Shown: one piece after another, positions 44,390 through 55,560 of the stretch
Position numbering within the stretch: position 1 is the stretch's first letter
How the letters are laid out: each line of letters begins with the position of its first letter
Assembly (NCBI GenBank): GCA_015680685.1
Contig: MNCI01002932.1
Coordinates: 118,667 to 182,666, forward strand
Source: Gnetum montanum
Taxonomy: Eukaryota > Streptophyta > Gnetopsida > Gnetales > Gnetaceae
DNA length: 64,000 bases
Reading direction: 5' to 3'
Notes under the pieces: model-generated
What the model was told of the DNA's origin: nothing
Databases searched by the model: none
The model's input: the letters and a program-made list of their open reading frames with translations, nothing else
Translations under genes and position numbers: made by a program

Positions 44390-45785
44390 GAAGTAGCTCA
44401 ATGTAGTTCATGTTCCAAGCAATGGAGGCATTTCCATCAGCTTCTTCCCTTTGTCATCAGGCTTCTAAAATTGATATTAATTTAGGAGCACCTAAAGCTT
44501 TTATTCTTCTATCCATGGATCATGTACCATCCATGCTTATTAAGCAAGGTTGGATAGAGAAAGTACATCCAATGTGCATGGTAGCTACGGAAACATTTTA
44601 TTGGTCTTTATCTACGAAGCTGAAAACTACCACCTCTCTTCTTCAAAAGCTCTAGCCATCTTGCTAAGTTCTTAGTAATTTGACATGCAATGTGTTAGGT
44701 TTGTTGCCACATCCTTTTGTCTGTGGTGGTTGACCTTGATGATTTTTAATTCTAAGTTTGCCACATGTAATTTTTGTAGTGCATCTTTTCTTTCAGCAAA
44801 CTCCTTTTCATACAGGGCATATATGATTTCTACCTGTGTCTCTAATTCATTTATGGGCCTACATGCTGTTAACATGGCCAAGTTAGCATAAAAAGGGTTC
44901 ATTAACCCCATGTATTCTGTTAGGTCCTATATCTGTAGATCTTTGTTTTTCACCTCGACTTGGTGGACATGGGTGAGATTATCTAAAATGGGTTGTTAAT
45001 CATGGTTTTGCATAAAAAGAGAATTTATTTTGGCCTTTGTCATCTATATCTCTTTTTCATTGATTTGCTTATGTATGTCCACCTAATCCCTAAAGTGTTC
45101 TTTGAGTCTTTCATGCTTCTTGGCCTCATTCTGTCACACACTGATTTCTATTGCAATTTTTTAATGAATAATGTGAACCTCTTTCACTGATAGGGTTCTA
45201 TTTTCTCAGGCCAAGAGACTCATGTCTTGGTTGACTTGAGCTAGTTTTTCTTAGAATTGTTTGATGCTTTCCTCAAGAATATTTTTCTACTTTTCTATAC
45301 TTATCAGCCAAGCATTATCAACAACTAACTATTTGTTCTCTTCTTGTAAGGCGGTGAGTGCTTTGGCATGTGCATACATTTAGGATTTTTCCTTTGATGC
45401 ATCCCACACTACCTTCTCCATCTCCCTCTCCATTATCATGTTGTGCATAATCAATTGCCTCACATGCTATGAAAGAGGGACCCTACATAGTTCATAGCAT
45501 CTGACCAACTATGGACATGAAAGATTTCTCTTGTATGACCTGGAGGCATTCTAGAGACAATGTGAGGTGTTGTCCTTATTCATGTGCTAGTGGAACTTTT
45601 GACTCTCCTTGGGTTGAGTGCTTGGTAGCAGGAGTTTGTTGATGGATGCTATATCATTGAGCCTCCTACTCTACATGTTCTACTTGAGGAGTTTGTTTTT
45701 CCACTTGGCCTCTCCTGTAGCCTTTTGGTCTTTTGCTCCCATGTTGGGAAGGTCCTTCAACTATTGGTCTCTTTAGGACTATATG
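44390..45785 (-). pseudogene. E3 extra ORF, decayed, short form
   Basis: On the minus strand the region near 45780 follows TTTCATATAG and aligns with the E1 extra-ORF start, with EGPSQHGSKRPKGYRRG-like words; the ATG itself is lost. The best preserved part (44911-44672) reads NLAMLTACRPINELETQVEI and KEFAERKDALQKLHVANLEL, matching the E2 coiled coil at 40630-40800. The globular plant-transposon-type domain of E1 and E2 was not found, so this copy appears to have lost it. Confidence 0.65.
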
Positions 45786-46017
45786 AAATCATCAAAATTT
45801 TGAAATTATTAGGGTGTTTAAATTGGTGCTTAATGGTTACTTGTCCTTCCCATCTTTTGATTAGCATTTGTATCTTCAATAACAAGGAGATACTAAAATT
45901 GCTAACATCTAAACAAGTAACATTCTTAACACTGATTTTGTTATCTGTTTGTTGCTATAGTGTACTTGTGTGGCTATATTATTCATAAATTATATGTTTT
46001 CTTGTGATTTGTGCATA

Positions 46018-46528
46018 GCACAAATCATTAGTAAACTAATTGATAATATTCAAATTGTTAATAATGTGCATGAGAGAAAAGCATTAATGGTAGATTACTC
46101 ATATGGGTTTATTGCTTAACCAGGTTCTTATTCTATTCTTATTTATTATGTAATATTTGATATATTTTAGTATAATTGACATTATATTATTTAATGATTA
46201 CTAGGTGGTTTTGGAACATGGAAGAAGTTATGGAGGTTACTAGTTGGAGAACACTTGGAATTGATAACAAACCTGTATGTTACGTGGTTTTGTTACTTTT
46301 TATATATTTTCTAATCAATAATGTTAAAATTGGTTCATAATTGTTCTTATATGTATTCTTGTAGGATTGTTAAACGTTGAAAGATATTATGACTTTCTAT
46401 TGGCATTCTTAGATCATGCAGTAAATGATGGTTTTATTAATAATCATGATTGTGATATGATTTTTATGGATTCTTGTTTGAAAAAGTTAATTTGTAAGAT
46501 TATGTTGCAAAAATACTACATACAATGA
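46018..46528 (+). pseudogene. LOG: LOG-like cytokinin-activating enzyme pseudogene, last three exons
   Basis: Three exon-like pieces separated by introns. Piece 1 (about 46019-46123) reads NNVHERKALMVDYSYGFIA then a TAA where Leu is expected, then P. Intron 46124-46204 (GT...CTAG). Piece 2 (46205-46274) reads GGFGT, then after a one-base deletion MEEVMEVTSWRTLGIDNKP. Intron 46275-46364 (GTATGT...TTGTAG). Piece 3 (46365-46528) reads LLNVERYYDFLLAFLDHAVN and DGFI and runs open to TGA. This matches the LOG family PGGxGTxxE active-site motif, with the intron inside the PGG and the next near KPVG, as in plant LOG genes. LOG enzymes release active cytokinin from the riboside monophosphate. One stop and one frameshift make this a dead fragment; upstream exons were not found. 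Retained introns show it is not retroposed. Confidence 0.75.
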
Positions 46529-46529
46529 C

Positions 46530-47985
46530 CATGTTTTTATTAAGTTTCTCTCCTTTTATAAATTATATATTCGACCATATCTTTTAGGATTATAAAAGAA
46601 AAAAGCCTAGGTTTGAAGTATCAATTAAGTCTATAGTGAGCTGTGAAAGTATCAATAAGGAAGCAACCCTAAGTGAATGATTAAAATTCAAGAAAAGTCT
46701 ATATTTTTGAGTATTTTAAATTTTCAATAGAAATTTTCTTTGTTATCATACTGGAAGAACTCGGGTATTTTTAACTATATTATTAGATATTTCAGTTTTA
46801 GGCAAAGAACCAAAAAAAGTTTTATTAATATTTGGATTTTTCAAGAAAGTTTTTTATTAATGTTTTGTGTATCCTTATAATTTTTAGTCTAGAGAATTAA
46901 GTTTATCTTGTTTACCAATCAATAATGGCTTTTCTCACACTTAAGAAAACTATATATTCCTTTACAATTCTTCTAACAACAACATAAATCATGTTTAGAA
47001 TAATAAATATTTTTGTTAATTACCTTATAGATATAAGCATATTTTTAATATAATTTTTTATTTTTATTTTAGTTTAACTTTTTTAGCTTCTCATTCAATT
47101 TTTTATTGTGGTTTGAAATATAGCTTGCTAGAATTAATGTTATTAGGATAAATAATAACCTATTTTATTTAATTAGTTACATTAACTTATCCCCATGCAT
47201 GGTTACAATATTAGCTAAAATGTTTTATGATTTAAGAACATACATACAAAGAATAATATAAAATATATATGAGAGACAAATAGAAAAATAACAACTATAT
47301 AAAATTACATAGATAAACATGTAAGCATATTTCTAATAAAATTTTTTATTTTTAGTTTAGTTTAACCTTTTTATCTTAATCTTAGTTTTTTAATTATGAT
47401 TTGAAATATATGTTTACTAGCATGGAATTAAGGTTATTAGGATAAATAATAAGCTATTTTATTTGATTAAATCATCTTCAAAAATGGAATGTGCACCATT
47501 ACCATAACTCATTCCATGCATGATTACAATGGTAGCTAAAATGTTTTATAATTTAATACATCACATTCAACATATCTACTTGAACTTAAAATAGTAAAAT
47601 ATTCAATGTATCAATAAAATGGTTTTGCAAAATACCAACTTTTATAGGAAAGAGATACCAAATAGAAAATTATGGCATAAAATTTCCATCAAATTAACCA
47701 TCATGTTTATTATTTCATCAAGAATCTTAGCCATTAACTATAGTCTAGTTGTCAACATAAGTTTTGATCTTTTAGTTACTAGCATTCTTGCTAGATAATA
47801 AAAAATTTTCTGTACAAGCTATTTGTTCAAACTAATCAATACTTCTTATAATGCAAGTAAAAATATTCATAAAAGCTTCCATTTTATCTAGTTTCTTTAT
47901 TGGCACTTATCATTAACATTAACTTGATTTTTTGAATCTCCAAATTTAAATTGTTTTCTTCAATCCTCAACTTTAACATGTTTTT
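46530..47985. other. AT-rich noncoding stretch with a 300-bp duplication
   Basis: No coding signal. 47025-47240 and 47320-47565 are related (ATAAGCATATTT, TTTTTTATTTTTA, GGATAAATAATAA, CCATGCATG, TAGCTAAAATGTTTTAT in the same order), giving an old tandem duplication with a period near 300 bp. Confidence 0.6.
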
Positions 47986-47989
47986 TCTT

Positions 47990-48490
47990 TTACACAACAT
48001 CATTTTTCTTTGAGTTATAAAGGACAAGAATTAAATAAATGTCCTTCATGATGATAAAAAGTGCATGAATTAGGAAGATTATAATATGAAATTGGCTAAT
48101 TATAAGTCTTCCTACTTGTAATGCTAATTATTTTTATGGTTAAGAAGAATGATCTTAACAAAAAAATGTAGACAAAAATCAAAAGTTGTGCAAATAGATT
48201 CTATATGCTTAATAGGATCATGAAGACTAACAATTTGTTACTCAGCTTTCTAAAAATCAATGGAAGATTAAACAACTTGACAAAACATGGAACTTTAGAA
48301 TATTCTTCAAATTGGACATTAAAATCTAGAGTTTGGTTATGAATGATAACATTGCATGCTTATGTATAAATGACTACATCTATGATATGTTGCACCAGCA
48401 AGGCATTATTTAGCTCAATAAGTAGTAAAAAAATGAGAAAAATTTCTAGCATGAATGACTTGAATATCATGTTTTTACATCACATCATTT
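47990..48490 (-). pseudogene. DUF4283/zinc-knuckle protein remnant (LINE ORF1-like)
   Basis: Minus-strand frame from about 48360 reads NQTLDFNVQFEEYSKVPCFV and KLFNLPLIFRK, and after a gap YYNLPNSCTFYHHEGHLFNS ending CP. This is the pattern (WxPxFxxxxxxxxxVPVWVRLPGLPLxxW ... YExLPxxCxxCxxxGHxxxxCP) of the DUF4283 plus CCHC proteins found as plant LINE ORF1 and in related genes. The second zinc-knuckle cysteine is now tyrosine and stops are present. Family remembered, not searched. Confidence 0.5.
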
Positions 48491-48541
48491 AACTNACATG
48501 AATGACTTGAATATCATGTTTTTACATCACATCATTTAACT
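48450..48541. other. Assembly join: 45-bp duplicate around a single N
   Basis: 48450-48494 and 48497-48541 are identical, with N at 48495. Unmerged contig overlap. Confidence 0.85.
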
Positions 48542-48971
48542 ATGAAGTGAAACTTTGATTATGAGGTAAGTAATCCAAAATTTGAATGAACACATATCGT
48601 GATGTAAGATTAGCTACCAATAACTTGTATATAGTGTAAAGTTGAATAGTAAAGGTTTTGGAGGCAGTAAGGGCTTTCGCAACAAGGGCTTCAATGATGA
48701 AGGTTTTAGCATCTAGATTATGTACCACTTGGAGCAGATTTGGTATCATTGTAGTTTCTTATCTATGCATGCATGATAGATGGATTACTTAGAATAAAGC
48801 TTTTAGCCTCTATGATTTGAATAGAAGGAGGGCAAAGAATTTTGAAAATTTGATTTCTAATCTTGAGAATTTATTTAAAGTTGACAATGACTTGCATTAG
48901 GCATTTCTAGATATTTTTTGGAAAGATGACAAATATATTTTTCCTTTTAATTTGAAAGTTGTTTATGAGAT

Positions 48972-49175
48972 TGATGAGTCGTAATTTGGTTGGTTGCGTC
49001 AACTGGGCCTCTTTGATGAGGCCTAGTCGACGCATCATATCCTACATTGACAAGGCCCCATCGATGCAACGTTTGTTTTTAGCTATAAATATGTGCCTAC
49101 TAGCCGCATTTATGGCAATAGAGATTTTAGTTATAGTGAAGCTCTTGAACTTTACTTAAACCTTGTGAACAAAAT
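48972..49175 (+). mobile_element. E6 LTR fragment (M-type U3 and TATA)
   Basis: Starts TGATGAGTCG and has GGCCTAGTCGACGCATC / AAGGCCCCATCGATGC motifs, then TATAAATATGTGCC, like the M LTR. Homology to M stops near 49175, so only U3 and a little of R remain. Confidence 0.7.
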
Positions 49176-49677
49176 TTTTACATTTCTTGTCTTTCAATTT
49201 TTTGACACTTTTCCTAATTCTTTGCCAATTTTTAAAATTTTTAATATCTTTCCAATTCTTAATATGTTCTTCAATTCTTTCATATCTTGCATTCTTTATG
49301 AACTTTTTCATTCTTTAAATCATTTGTTTTGTGAATTATACATATCTTTATTGTTCCATCAATAAAGTCATTAACATTAAGTAGGATGTCATTTTGCTAG
49401 GAAGAAATTTTTTTTATCTTATTGAAACATTGAAAGACTTATTATACATCTAATGAGACCACATTATCCATTCCCTCATTTTTAATGATAAAAGGTTCTT
49501 ACCATAGGCATAATGTAATTTTTATCATCTAAAACTAAAAATGAGCTTATGATTATTATGTCTTAAATAAAAAGGAAAGGACCAAGAAGGATTGGAAAAG
49601 GATATGACATTAAGGGAATTTGTTAATTCTTTAAACTTCCTTTATCAGTCCCACTACTCCATGTGGTTATGCCATTA
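49176..49677 (+). mobile_element. E6 internal noncoding remnant, left part
   Basis: T-rich sequence (49190-49340) resembles the T-rich start of the E1 and E2 post-pol spacers, and 49565-49620 (AAGGACCAAGAAGGATTGG, GATATGACATTAAGGGAA) aligns with E2 36780-36830. The remnant continues at 54080 beyond the inserted solo LTR. Confidence 0.55.
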
Positions 49678-49682
49678 CTCAT

Positions 49683-50187
49683 TGATGAGTGGAAGGTACC
49701 CCCTACACCTAACCATACAAATTACCAACGTTCATGCACAACTCGATTGAATTCCATGGATGGGACTACATTGGCATCTAGATCATTAACCATGGATCAT
49801 AGTTCATTGTCTTCCACTTGGACTAGTAGTAGCTCTATCATATATGGTTTAGTCCAAAGTGAGGCATATGATTATTGATGTTTTTTTGACCTTATGCTAC
49901 TCCTAATGATAATAGAGAAATTAATTATTTAATTTAATTAACTATAGAAAGCTAAGTTCTAAACTAGTCTACAAGTGATGAGTATCCATTCCTAGCTTAC
50001 CATACACGTCTTGAACTCACGTATTCACTAGTAGGATTACCAAGTGTTATGCTATTGGGAAAACCAAGCAATAAAGCTATTGGGATTACTAAGCAAATAT
50101 GTGTTTACACTTGAAACTAGTTACGCTCATTCTGCCAATTCATTAATATGCATGGAAATGTAAATATTAACCAAGTACATGGAATAT
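49683..50187 (-). mobile_element. E4 solo LTR, first half
   Basis: An antisense LTR beginning TGATGAGTGG on the plus strand, with GATTACCAA U5 repeats. It is interrupted at 50187 by E5 and resumes at 53754-54074. Outer flanks CTCAT (49678-49682) and CTCAT (54075-54079) are a perfect target duplication; no PBS or PPT adjoins either end, so it is a solo LTR of about 826 bp. Confidence 0.85.
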
Positions 50188-51056
50188 TGATGGGACACAA
50201 TATTGCATCCTCCCCCGCGATATCGCGTAAGCGATATCATGGTGCGCCATCATATCTATAAATAAGAGGCGGCCCTCCCTTGTTTCCTCATCCTAGGCTA
50301 GAAGTAGGGAAACTCTGGTAGATTGATCACTCCAGAGATAGAATATTTTCCATGTGCCTGCAGTAGGAGTCCTAAAGTGACTGGATCTTTATTCGAGCAA
50401 CATTGTACCTGAACATAAGTTGTGTATGGAAATAAAGACAAACTTCCTAGATAAACCTTGTAGTGCATGGAATAGGATTTTATTTAATGTTATTTATTGC
50501 TTTCTCTCTCACCCTTATCTCCTAGTAATGTGGAATGAGTACGACTTGATTACGAGCATTTAAGGATGTGTACAGATAATCAAGGAATGGATGCTCATCG
50601 CACTTAGGCTAGATTAGATTCTCTTACCCTTTCCTCCTAGTTAAGTGCCTCAATACGACCACTTCAAGCACATGCGTTACGTGTGGTGATCCCAGCAATG
50701 ATTAGCATTTGGTAGCCATGGTTGCATCGGTTCAGGGTGTGTACGGTAAGTGGGAACAGATGCTGATGCTAGGTTAATTTAGACTTTGTTCATTAGTTAG
50801 AATTAGTAATTAGTTTATCAACCCTTCACCTTGTTAGCATAGAAGACATAAAACATAAAAACCATAAAAATTATATACCTTAGACTTACTTAACCATACA
50901 CCATGACAACTACAAGTAAGTCTGGGAAGACAAAAAATGATTAACCCTAAGTGTTCCATGACGTGTGTAGGAACTTAGTTTGTGGAGTTTGACCAGATCG
51001 CACATGCCACACTCGTATTCGTATGGTTGAGTGTAGGGGTATCTCGCCACTCATCA
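50188..51056 (+). mobile_element. E5 5' LTR
   Basis: TGATGGGACACAATATTGC start, CCACTCATCA end. U3 has GCGATATCGCGTAAGCGATA palindromes, TATAAATAAG near 50257 and AATAAAG near 50431. Same family as the window-edge LTR at 1-197 and related to E2. Confidence 0.9.
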
Positions 51057-51077
51057 TTGGCGCTGTTGCCAAGGAGG
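51057..51077 (+). other. E5 primer binding site
   Basis: TTGGCGCTGTTGCCAAGGAG directly after the 5' LTR, confirming the plus orientation of the element. Confidence 0.8.
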
Positions 51078-51079
51078 GT

Positions 51080-52385
51080 ATTGTTGTTTTGGCAGTGCCA
51101 TCCCCCATGATTGTGGGTATTGCCACTGCTGATGCTATTTGATGGGTTGTGGTGGAGTTCCACTTAGATAGTATGTTAACGATTGGTGGAACTGCCTTGG
51201 GTTACCTTGGGGATAAGGTAACCTTCGGGGTGTTTGCCATTGGTTAAGTCTCAAGTTAAGTGCATACACCCGAGACTCCTATAGATGTGAGATAATTGGA
51301 CAACATCCCTTAGGATGGTAATAGTGGCAAATCTCACATCCACCATCATCGTATGTGTCTGATTCCATAACCTCATCATAGATAGTAATTTTCCCCTTAC
51401 CCTTGTTATGTGCAAGGCCTGAATCTCTTTGCTTTGTCTTACCTTTGTCACTACTTTGTTCCACCTTAGACTCCTCTAAAATTTTCAAGACAGTTTCAAG
51501 TCTGGAGTCTAAGGAATCCCACAATTTTCAAGATAGTTTCAAGTCTGGAGTCTAGAGTCTATTGTTAGTTTTTGAATTGGCAAGGTTTTTCTGTTCACCA
51601 ACTCTTCGAGTGGTGACTCATCCTCTTCATCACAAAATTTCACTCCCTTCTTTCAAAGGGAGGGATCACGGTTGTATTCTTATACACTTTTCCTTTTTCA
51701 TAGCTCACCTTCTTCTTTTGCTACTTGTTCCAACAAGCGATGAACATCATGGGCTCTAAGTTCTAATAGTCTCCCTTGGGCATAAGTCCCAAGGGTTCTC
51801 CTCGTCTCATGTTTGAGCCCATCTACGATGTGGCGAAGTTGATCCCATTGAGCATACCCATGGACCAGGCAACGATGTAACAATGTGTAGTAGTGGGCTA
51901 TGACATCATCCAAGGGTTTGTGATTACCTTGTTTCCAGCCTTGGATCTGCTTACGCAAATTAGACACTCTGGAGTACGTTTGATACTTATCGTTGAGGAG
52001 TTCTAGCATCNAAGTGTGGGATATTGTTCATGTCTAAACGCTTGATCCGACTGTCTCTTAAATGCCTTCTTGGAATTCTTACAGCCTCCATTATGTCGAG
52101 CATACTTCGGGTGGCAAGTAGGGCTCATCATGATCATCTCTTTCATGATGCCTATGATGTCATCGTTATTCCCTACTTTCCCTTCATTAATTCCCTTGTC
52201 CTCTCTCTCGACTCTCTCGTCGAGGTCTCTCATTTTGCCTACCTCTATCCTCATTGTTATGTTCATGGTGGCTGCCCAGATGTGGAAGGAGAGGATGAGT
52301 GATGTGATGAAGGAGAAGAAGGAGGGGAACCATCGCCATGGGGTCTAATTTTTTCGATTTTTTCCTAACCCCTACACCTTCGGTA
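51080..52385 (-). pseudogene. E5 antisense gag segment
   Basis: The minus strand, from about 52380 down, gives a Ser/Pro-rich linker, RRHLRDSRIKRLDMNNIPH, then (after N at 52011) MLELLNDKYQTYSRVSNLRK, HIVDGLKHETRRTLGTYAQG, the knuckle CEICHYYHPKGCCP near 51330-51370 and a QQWQYPQSWGMALP tail near 51100. It is closest to the E1/M gag type rather than E2 gag. About 190 bp of capsid between NNIPH and MLELL is missing at the N. Frames are broken. Transcription from the E5 LTR would read it antisense. Confidence 0.8.
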
Positions 52386-52862
52386 GTCATCATTAATATA
52401 TCTCCATCCCCATATCAGCCATACCACAACCTAGCCAATGGACCTTCCATCGAAGCAAGGTATCAACTACATTGAAATTCATTTACCCTTGCTAATAAAA
52501 GATTGTGTTGTGTGTGCAGATGGTGATCATACAACAACAGATTGGATCTAGAGCAGTGCTGGAAGCAGCTATGCAAGGATCAAGATCGATGGCGTGCTTA
52601 CGGATGGACAATGAAAGGCACAATCTTGGCGTTGGTAGCAGCAACACTTCTTTCTCTCTTCTTTCTCAGTTTCCAACTAAGGCCTGATGTCAATGTAATA
52701 AGGTGTTCACTCTTGTTGTCATGAACACTAGTTTTATCAAGTCTTGTAATGATGATCCATTCACATGTCATCCCATTAGTTTCCATTGAGTCAATAATCC
52801 CATACCTTCCCGATATTATTGTAATGAACTTGAGGATGAGTTTTCATTTAGTCATGGGGGTA
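52386..52862 (+). other. E5 3' tail: extra-ORF remnant, splice-like sites, hairpin, PPT
   Basis: Donor-like CAAG/GTATCA at 52460 and acceptor-like TGTGTGCAG/ATG at 52519 bracket about 60 bp. From the ATG a 55-codon frame follows, perhaps a deleted remnant of the extra ORF. AACTTGAGGATGAGTT (52827-52842) and GTCATGGGGGTA (52851-52862) are the hairpin and polypurine tract. Confidence 0.55.
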
Positions 52863-53748
52863 TGATGGGACGCGATATCATGACAGTCACAATATCACAT
52901 CCTCCCCGGCAATATCGTGTACACGATATCGTGGTGCGCTATCATATCTATAAATAAGAGGTGGCTCTCCCTTATTTCCTCATCCTAGGCTAGAAGTAGT
53001 GAAACTCTGGCAGATTGATCACTCCAGAGATAGAATAATTTCCATGTGCCCGCAGTAGGAGTCCTAAAGTGAACAGATCTTTATTCAAGCAACATTGTAC
53101 CTGAACACAAGTTTTGTACGGTAATAAAGACAAAATTCCTGGATGAACCTTGCAGTGCATTGAATAGGATTTTATTTAATGTTATTTATTGCTTTCTCTC
53201 TCACCCTTATCTCTTAGTAATGTGGAATGAGTACGACTTGATTACGAGCATTTAAGGATGTGTACGGATAATCAAGGAACAGATGCTCATCGCACTTAGG
53301 CTAGATTAGATTCTCTTACCCTTTCCTCCTAGTTAAGTGCCTCAATATGACCACTTCAAGCACATGCGTTACACATGGTGATCCCAACAACGATTAGCAT
53401 TTGGTAGCCACGGTTGCATCGATGTAGGGTGTGTACGGTAAGTGGGAACGGATGCTGACGCTAGGTTAATTTAGACTTAGTTCATTAGTTAGAATTAGTA
53501 ATTAGTTTATCAACCCTTCACCTTGTTAGCATAGGATACATAAAACATAAAATCCATAAAAATTATATACCTTAGACTTACTTAACCATACACCGTGACA
53601 ACTACAAGTAAGTCTAGGAGGGCAACGAATGATTAACCCTAAGTGTTCCATGGGGCGTGTAGGCACTTAGTCTGTGGAGTTCGACCAAATCGCACATGCT
53701 GCGTTCATATTCGTATGGTTGAGTGTAGGGGTATCTTGCCACTCATCA
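52863..53748 (+). mobile_element. E5 3' LTR
   Basis: TGATGGGACGCGATATCATG start, CCACTCATCA end, 886 bp. Very similar to the 5' LTR, with small indels in the palindrome zone. Followed by AATAT and the second half of solo LTR E4. Confidence 0.9.
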
Positions 53749-53753
53749 AATAT

Positions 53754-54074
53754 AAATTGCATTAAAAGTAAATTTAATCTAAGTCAAAGTGTTGCAATGA
53801 ATAAGAATCAATCTCGATCTTATTGTCATTCATGGAATGTGTCTAGGTACATTGCCACTCAAATAAGACACCACACAACTGACTCAAATCCACACAGCAA
53901 ACACTCACTGACTATTCTCTAAGACTACAAAATAAAACTACAAAGGTTTGGCTATTCTATTCATAAAATATTTCCAATACATGACAAAAGCACATGTATT
54001 TATAGGAAAAAATAGACATTAGAAAACCACACATCAATGGGATCCCATCGATGTGGTCAAATGATGACTCATCA
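53754..54074 (-). mobile_element. E4 solo LTR, second half
   Basis: Continues the antisense LTR from 50187: AATAAGA, the TATTTATAGG (TATA in reverse) and CATCAATGGGATCCCATCGA motifs, ending GATGACTCATCA at 54074, then the CTCAT target copy. Confidence 0.85.
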
Positions 54075-54079
54075 CTCAT

Positions 54080-54560
54080 GTTTTAATTATAATGAAAACA
54101 TGTTCTTTAATAAAAGTTTTTATCTCACTATGTTACTAGAAAAATATGAGATCCGTGTTTGAAGGTAGTCCTTTAGTAAGGATAAAATAAAAATTAATTA
54201 ATTCACATATGTAAAAGACTATATTCTTGGGATACCACTGGAAAGACATGTGATCCATGCCTAAAGACATCCCTCTAACCAATAACCAAGACATCCTAAA
54301 ACTAAATGTTTTAACTAATTAATTGTAACATGAATGTAATATTTATTTCCTAGTTTTCTCTTGAGAAGTGATGGTATTTTCATATGGTTATGGTTGGTCT
54401 TATGATGGTAAACCTAGGGTGATCCAATGTAATATTACTAGCAAAGACATGGACTTAGATTGGAACTTGGAAAAATAGGTATAATGATCAAACTAATCAT
54501 GTAGTATACATAGGATTCATTATGGGTGTTAAACCTTAAAAAATAAATATATTAAAAATA
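54080..54560 (+). mobile_element. E6 internal noncoding remnant, right part
   Basis: ATACCACTGGAAAGACATGT and CCATGCCTAAAG (54220-54265) and ATAGGATTCATTATGGGTG (about 54510) align in order with E2 36960-36995 and 37240-37260, the post-gag spacer. This makes E6 a plus-strand relative of E2. Confidence 0.6.
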
Positions 54561-55000
54561 CAAAATTCAAAGTACAAAAGTAGATAAGTAGAGGATAAAC
54601 TCAAAAATAACAAAAAAAAAAAAAACGGCCAACAGTTTTGAAGATGCCTTTTCAAGGTTTCATCCTTACAACCAATCCTAAATAACCTATCCTCTTAGGT
54701 AGGAAAAGGATTAGATCTTTCCCTAATTCAAAAGCACCCAAATGGATTTTTACTCTCTACAAAAGGCTTCTTATTAATAAAAAAGAAAAACTAATGAGAG
54801 AAACATTTATAAATTCAACTAAAACATCAACTATTAAATGTTGTCATCTTGAACTAACAATGGAAGAAAATTAGCGAGAGAATCTCTGTGAAAAACCACA
54901 TTACATAAAAACTTTTAGATGGCATAAAGAATAAGTGGATGAAAGCAATGTCAAGTATGAAGTAGAATTTCTTGAAGTTGAGGAGTGCCACCAAACAAAA
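54561..55000. other. Unassigned AT-rich stretch
   Basis: A 13-base A tract at about 54612 and no recognisable coding sequence. It may be the 3' side of the minus-strand LINE remnant that follows. Confidence 0.35.
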
Positions 55001-55420
55001 CTTCATCTAATCTTGATTGAAAGTTATGTAAATACCTACTACACTAAGTCCAAGAGCTTTAAGCAAGGGGCAAAGTTAAGAACATAATGGATAAATGTAT
55101 CTTCCATATTACATATATGACATCTTGGCTCATGAACACCCAAATGAGAGCATTGAATACTAATAAGAAAATCTTAATGAATCAAATATTACAAACAATG
55201 TCTAATTTTTGAAGGACTAGTGGCATTTCATATCTTCTAAATTTTCTACTTCCATAACTACACATTATGATTAATCTTCTAGAGATAATTGAATTTTGGC
55301 CAAATATCAGTATTAGAAAAAATAAGAGTGTACACAATCTTGGACCAATATGGAAAAACATGATGGTCATTAATCCCAGAAAAATTAAGAAAACCATTAT
55401 GAGAATCTTGAATAGTAGCA
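55000..55420 (-). pseudogene. Possible LINE reverse transcriptase C-terminal (zf-RVT) remnant
   Basis: Minus-strand frame reads QCSHLGVHEPRCHICNMEDT and FIHYVLNFAPCLKLL at about 55030-55160, with ATSPSKIRHCL upstream. This resembles the zf-RVT pattern (PPKxxxFxW...L...C.LC...EExxHLxxxCxxxxxxW) at the end of plant LINE ORF2. Heavily decayed and short, so the call is tentative. Confidence 0.4.
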
Positions 55421-55560
55421 CTTTAGAAAACCATTAAGAAAAACATGTAGAAATTTTAGAAACATTAATGTCATAGAGACTTTGACACTCAAACTAATCC
55501 AACAATTGTGCATGTTAAAAGATGAAAGGAAGGAAATGTTAAGTTTATAGTGTGTACTAC

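Larger units (their letters stand above)
50188..53748 (+). mobile_element. E5: short gypsy element with inverted internal gag
   Basis: LTRs 50188-51056 (869 bp) and 52863-53748 (886 bp) in plus orientation, a PBS after the first and a PPT before the second, and target copies AATAT (50183-50187 and 53749-53753). The 1.8-kb interior contains a gag segment on the minus strand, opposite to the LTRs, then a plus-strand tail with a remnant of the extra ORF and its acceptor. It is non-autonomous and was inserted into solo LTR E4. Confidence 0.9.

Noticed and set aside
51251-51524. Two overlapping minus-strand frames as separate small genes
   Set aside because: Both are parts of the antisense gag in E5.
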